Assembly: GCA_902806565.1 (NCBI GenBank)
Contig: CADCXA010000051.1
Span: forward strand, 496,001-560,000
Length of the DNA stretch: 64,000 nt
Reading direction: 5' to 3'
Source: Hypoxylon rubiginosum
Taxonomy: Eukaryota; Ascomycota; Sordariomycetes; Xylariales; Hypoxylaceae
The position numbers were made by a program, and so were the translations under genes. The notes below the pieces were generated by a model, which was given only the letters and a program-made list of their open reading frames with translations, searched no databases and was not told the origin of the DNA. How positions within the stretch are numbered: position 1 is the stretch's first letter; each line of letters begins with the position of its first letter. Positions 62,194 through 64,000 of this stretch are shown here, one piece after another.

Positions 62194-62429
62194 TGAACGC
62201 TTCAGACTCCGGAAGTCTTACCTTCTATACTGATTTATATGATTTTGATAACGTGAGAATACGAGTTTAACAATGCCTAAGTAAGGATAGTGCTGAGTAC
62301 CCATCCAGGTCATTACCTACCCCTATATATCAAAAGTCACGATAACTTGGGGGGTTTTTTTTTCATTTCAGCAAATAGTAGCTATAAGTAGCCATATCAT
62401 TAAACATATTCTAGGCAATACATAAGAAT

Positions 62430-63509
62430 TTAAACGTAATGCTTCCATTGTTCCTCGCACCATTCCCAGAACGCAGTGGCCTTGCCTTCTGATACTGCAT
62501 TTAATACATCTGGCCGTGAAATGGGGTGGATTCGGCCCCATGGCCAGATATACGCACCATTAGAATCCTCGCTCACCTCGGGAGACATACCGGAGTAAAG
62601 CATGGTATAGGCACCATACTTGGCCTCATATAGAATAAAACTCCTCAGAAACGTCACAAACAGCCAGTTTTCGTTTGCATAGATACCTGTATATAGATTC
62701 CCAGGGTTCTGACAGACACTGATGATACCGTATCGACCCCAACGGCGAGCACCATCAACCGCAAAGAACCAGTTGCCCGCCTTGGACGCGCCATAATCCT
62801 CATACGTGACTGTAGTGGGCTTCTCGATACGCGCAAAGTCAATCCCACCCTGGGGCGCAGCCATTTCGATCTGTGTCGAGCCTGACCATACGACGCGCAC
62901 TCTGCCTGGAGCGGCCGTTTGTGCTGCTGCGCGGAGCATAGGCAGGAGCTCCTGAGTGAAGAGCAGCGGAGCGACACAGTTTGCACCCACGTGCGCCTCA
63001 ATGCCCTGCTTTGTCACACTCCCCGGAGGGCACCCGCTGCCAGCGTTATTCCATAGGATATCTAGGCGCGTCTCTTGCGAGGCAAACGACGCCGCTGCTG
63101 ATTTGACCGTTGTCAAGTCGGAGAGATCGAGAAACAGAGACTTTAGGGTTGAAGGCGTTGTAGGAGAGGGCAAGATGGAGCTAACTTCGGTTATGGCGGC
63201 TTGAACCTTCGCGGGCGAACGTCCTGCGAGGTAAATAGTAGCGCCGGTGGGATAGAGAAGTTTTACGAGGGCTAGACCGATACCTAGTGTAGGTTACACA
63301 TGTTAGGAATTGTTTAAATGCCTACATGTATATAATACTATAGAGTCCGTAATAATGGCAGAGTTGTTAGAAATAATACCTGAATTGGCGCCAGTGATGA
63401 TAAAGACCTTGCCTGATTGACTACCAGGGCCGACGTCCTTTTCGGTGAAGGTGGGGGCTGGTGGGAAGAACTGCTGCCAGAGTGCCCAGAGGACAGATAA
63501 GGTTGGCAT
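62430..63509 (-). CDS. Short-chain dehydrogenase/reductase (SDR)
   Basis: Two exons, 63509-63380 and 63283-62430, joined over a 96 bp intron, give 327 aa. The classical SDR elements are present: TGANSGIG (39-46), the NAD(P)-binding glycine motif, which is split by the intron; LDLSDL; NNAG (122-125); a Ser-containing strand VVWSGS; and the catalytic YGASK (Tyr207, Lys211). The N-terminus starts MPTLSVLWALWQQFFPP, which may be a membrane anchor or a start-proximal helix, as in retinol-dehydrogenase-like fungal SDRs. The enzyme should reduce or oxidise a carbonyl/alcohol with NAD(P)H; the substrate is unknown. Pro-to-Asn and similar differences aside, no key residue is missing. It lies next to a relic ORF and may belong to accessory metabolism with the monooxygenase, but 3.3 kb or more and a membrane-protein gene separate them. 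Confidence 0.92.
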
Positions 63510-64000
63510 GATGGGTTTTCGCTAAATACTCGCAACTAGATCAGGATATGGCCGGATGGATATCGATTCATGAATAAACTTGTTTATGAAATGAATGAAA
63601 TTCATAACGTTAACGATGCAATCAAAAGAATACAACTTTGGGGGGATAGAGCGATAAAGGAAAGACAGGGTTGACGTACGCGGCAGGAGAGTTCCCAGTT
63701 TACGACTGCTTTGCCGCGGGTAGTTTTTTCGAAGAGCCGTCACAAGAATAAAGTTATCGCGCTTAGGAGTTTAGGGGTTCAGGGGTTCAGGGGTACCTAG
63801 CGCTCACGCCGTAAACCTGCTAAAATCTCTCCAAACGCTAGTGACTGCTATTCCTCCCGCTATTTGGTACAAAAAGGAGACTAATTCCTGACACATCAGT
63901 CTATGCGGAACATGAAGAGGATGTGGAGGGCGAGGTGCGAATACCAATAACACTAAAGTCCTAAATGTTCAAGCAATTTCAGCCGATATTGATAGCTAGC
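63510..64000. other. Upstream region of the SDR gene
   Basis: This segment contains the SDR promoter and a short GGGGTTCA tandem (about 63773-63793). No gene is seen before the window ends. Confidence 0.4.

Noticed and set aside
55832..63509. A biosynthetic gene cluster made of FMO, SAT4 protein and SDR
   Set aside because: There is no core synthase, spacing is wide and a broken gene lies between. Shared function is possible but not supported.
1..64000. CRISPR array or bacterial-type operon structure
   Set aside because: No regularly spaced repeats with unique spacers are present, and all genes are intron-bearing and eukaryotic.

Overview
The window looks like nuclear DNA of a filamentous ascomycete (Pezizomycotina, probably Sordariomycetes). 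The evidence is many short spliceosomal introns (about 47-80 bp, GTAAGT-like donors, CTAAC/CTGAC branch sites), fungal families (UstYa/DUF3328, SAT4/Pth11-like, Rsa4, Msh4, a trehalose-complex regulatory subunit, HAK K+ transporter), and a 25 kb AT-saturated block with the marks of repeat-induced point mutation (RIP). Taxonomic depth is an inference; no search was run.

Left arm, 1-25.9 kb, mostly conserved genes. At the extreme left a divergent pair stands out: a small spliced secretory gene (133-462, minus) encodes an 87-aa precursor with a signal peptide and three copies of a QYRPT(Y/L)K core, each preceded by a KR or ER site. About 1 kb away, in the opposite direction, is a UstYa/DUF3328 oxidase gene (1477-2640) with both diagnostic HxxHC motifs. 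Together they form the minimal signature of a dikaritin-type fungal RiPP cluster that is cut by the window edge. I regard it as the most interesting system here. Then follow MSH4 (minus, nine exons, meiotic crossover), RSA4 (plus, 60S ribosome assembly), a 3.7 kb intergenic stretch, a TSL1/TPS3-type trehalose synthase regulatory subunit, a 3.5 kb stretch with a possible tiny ORF, a class IV branched-chain aminotransferase, and a HAK/KUP potassium transporter. One HAK intron has a near-identical inverted copy 2.2 kb downstream inside a decayed gene, which looks like an introner-like element.

Centre, about 25.9-51.4 kb: a gene-free, almost pure A+T block. Two nested pairs of direct repeats survive in it (about 300 bp copies 24.4 kb apart, and 195 bp copies 17.2 kb apart). 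The copies differ almost only by transitions, so the block appears to be old, nested, RIP-destroyed transposons.

Right arm, 51.4-64 kb: accessory-looking DNA of normal composition. It has a fragment of an IBR/RING-type ubiquitin ligase gene with in-frame stops, about 3 kb without genes, a seven-exon FAD monooxygenase, a five-exon SAT4 seven-helix membrane protein tail-to-tail with it, a relic ORF broken by two CpA-to-TpA-type stops, and an intact short-chain dehydrogenase. The three relics around the AT block carry only TAA/TAG lesions of the type RIP makes, which suggests mutation leaking out of the repeats.
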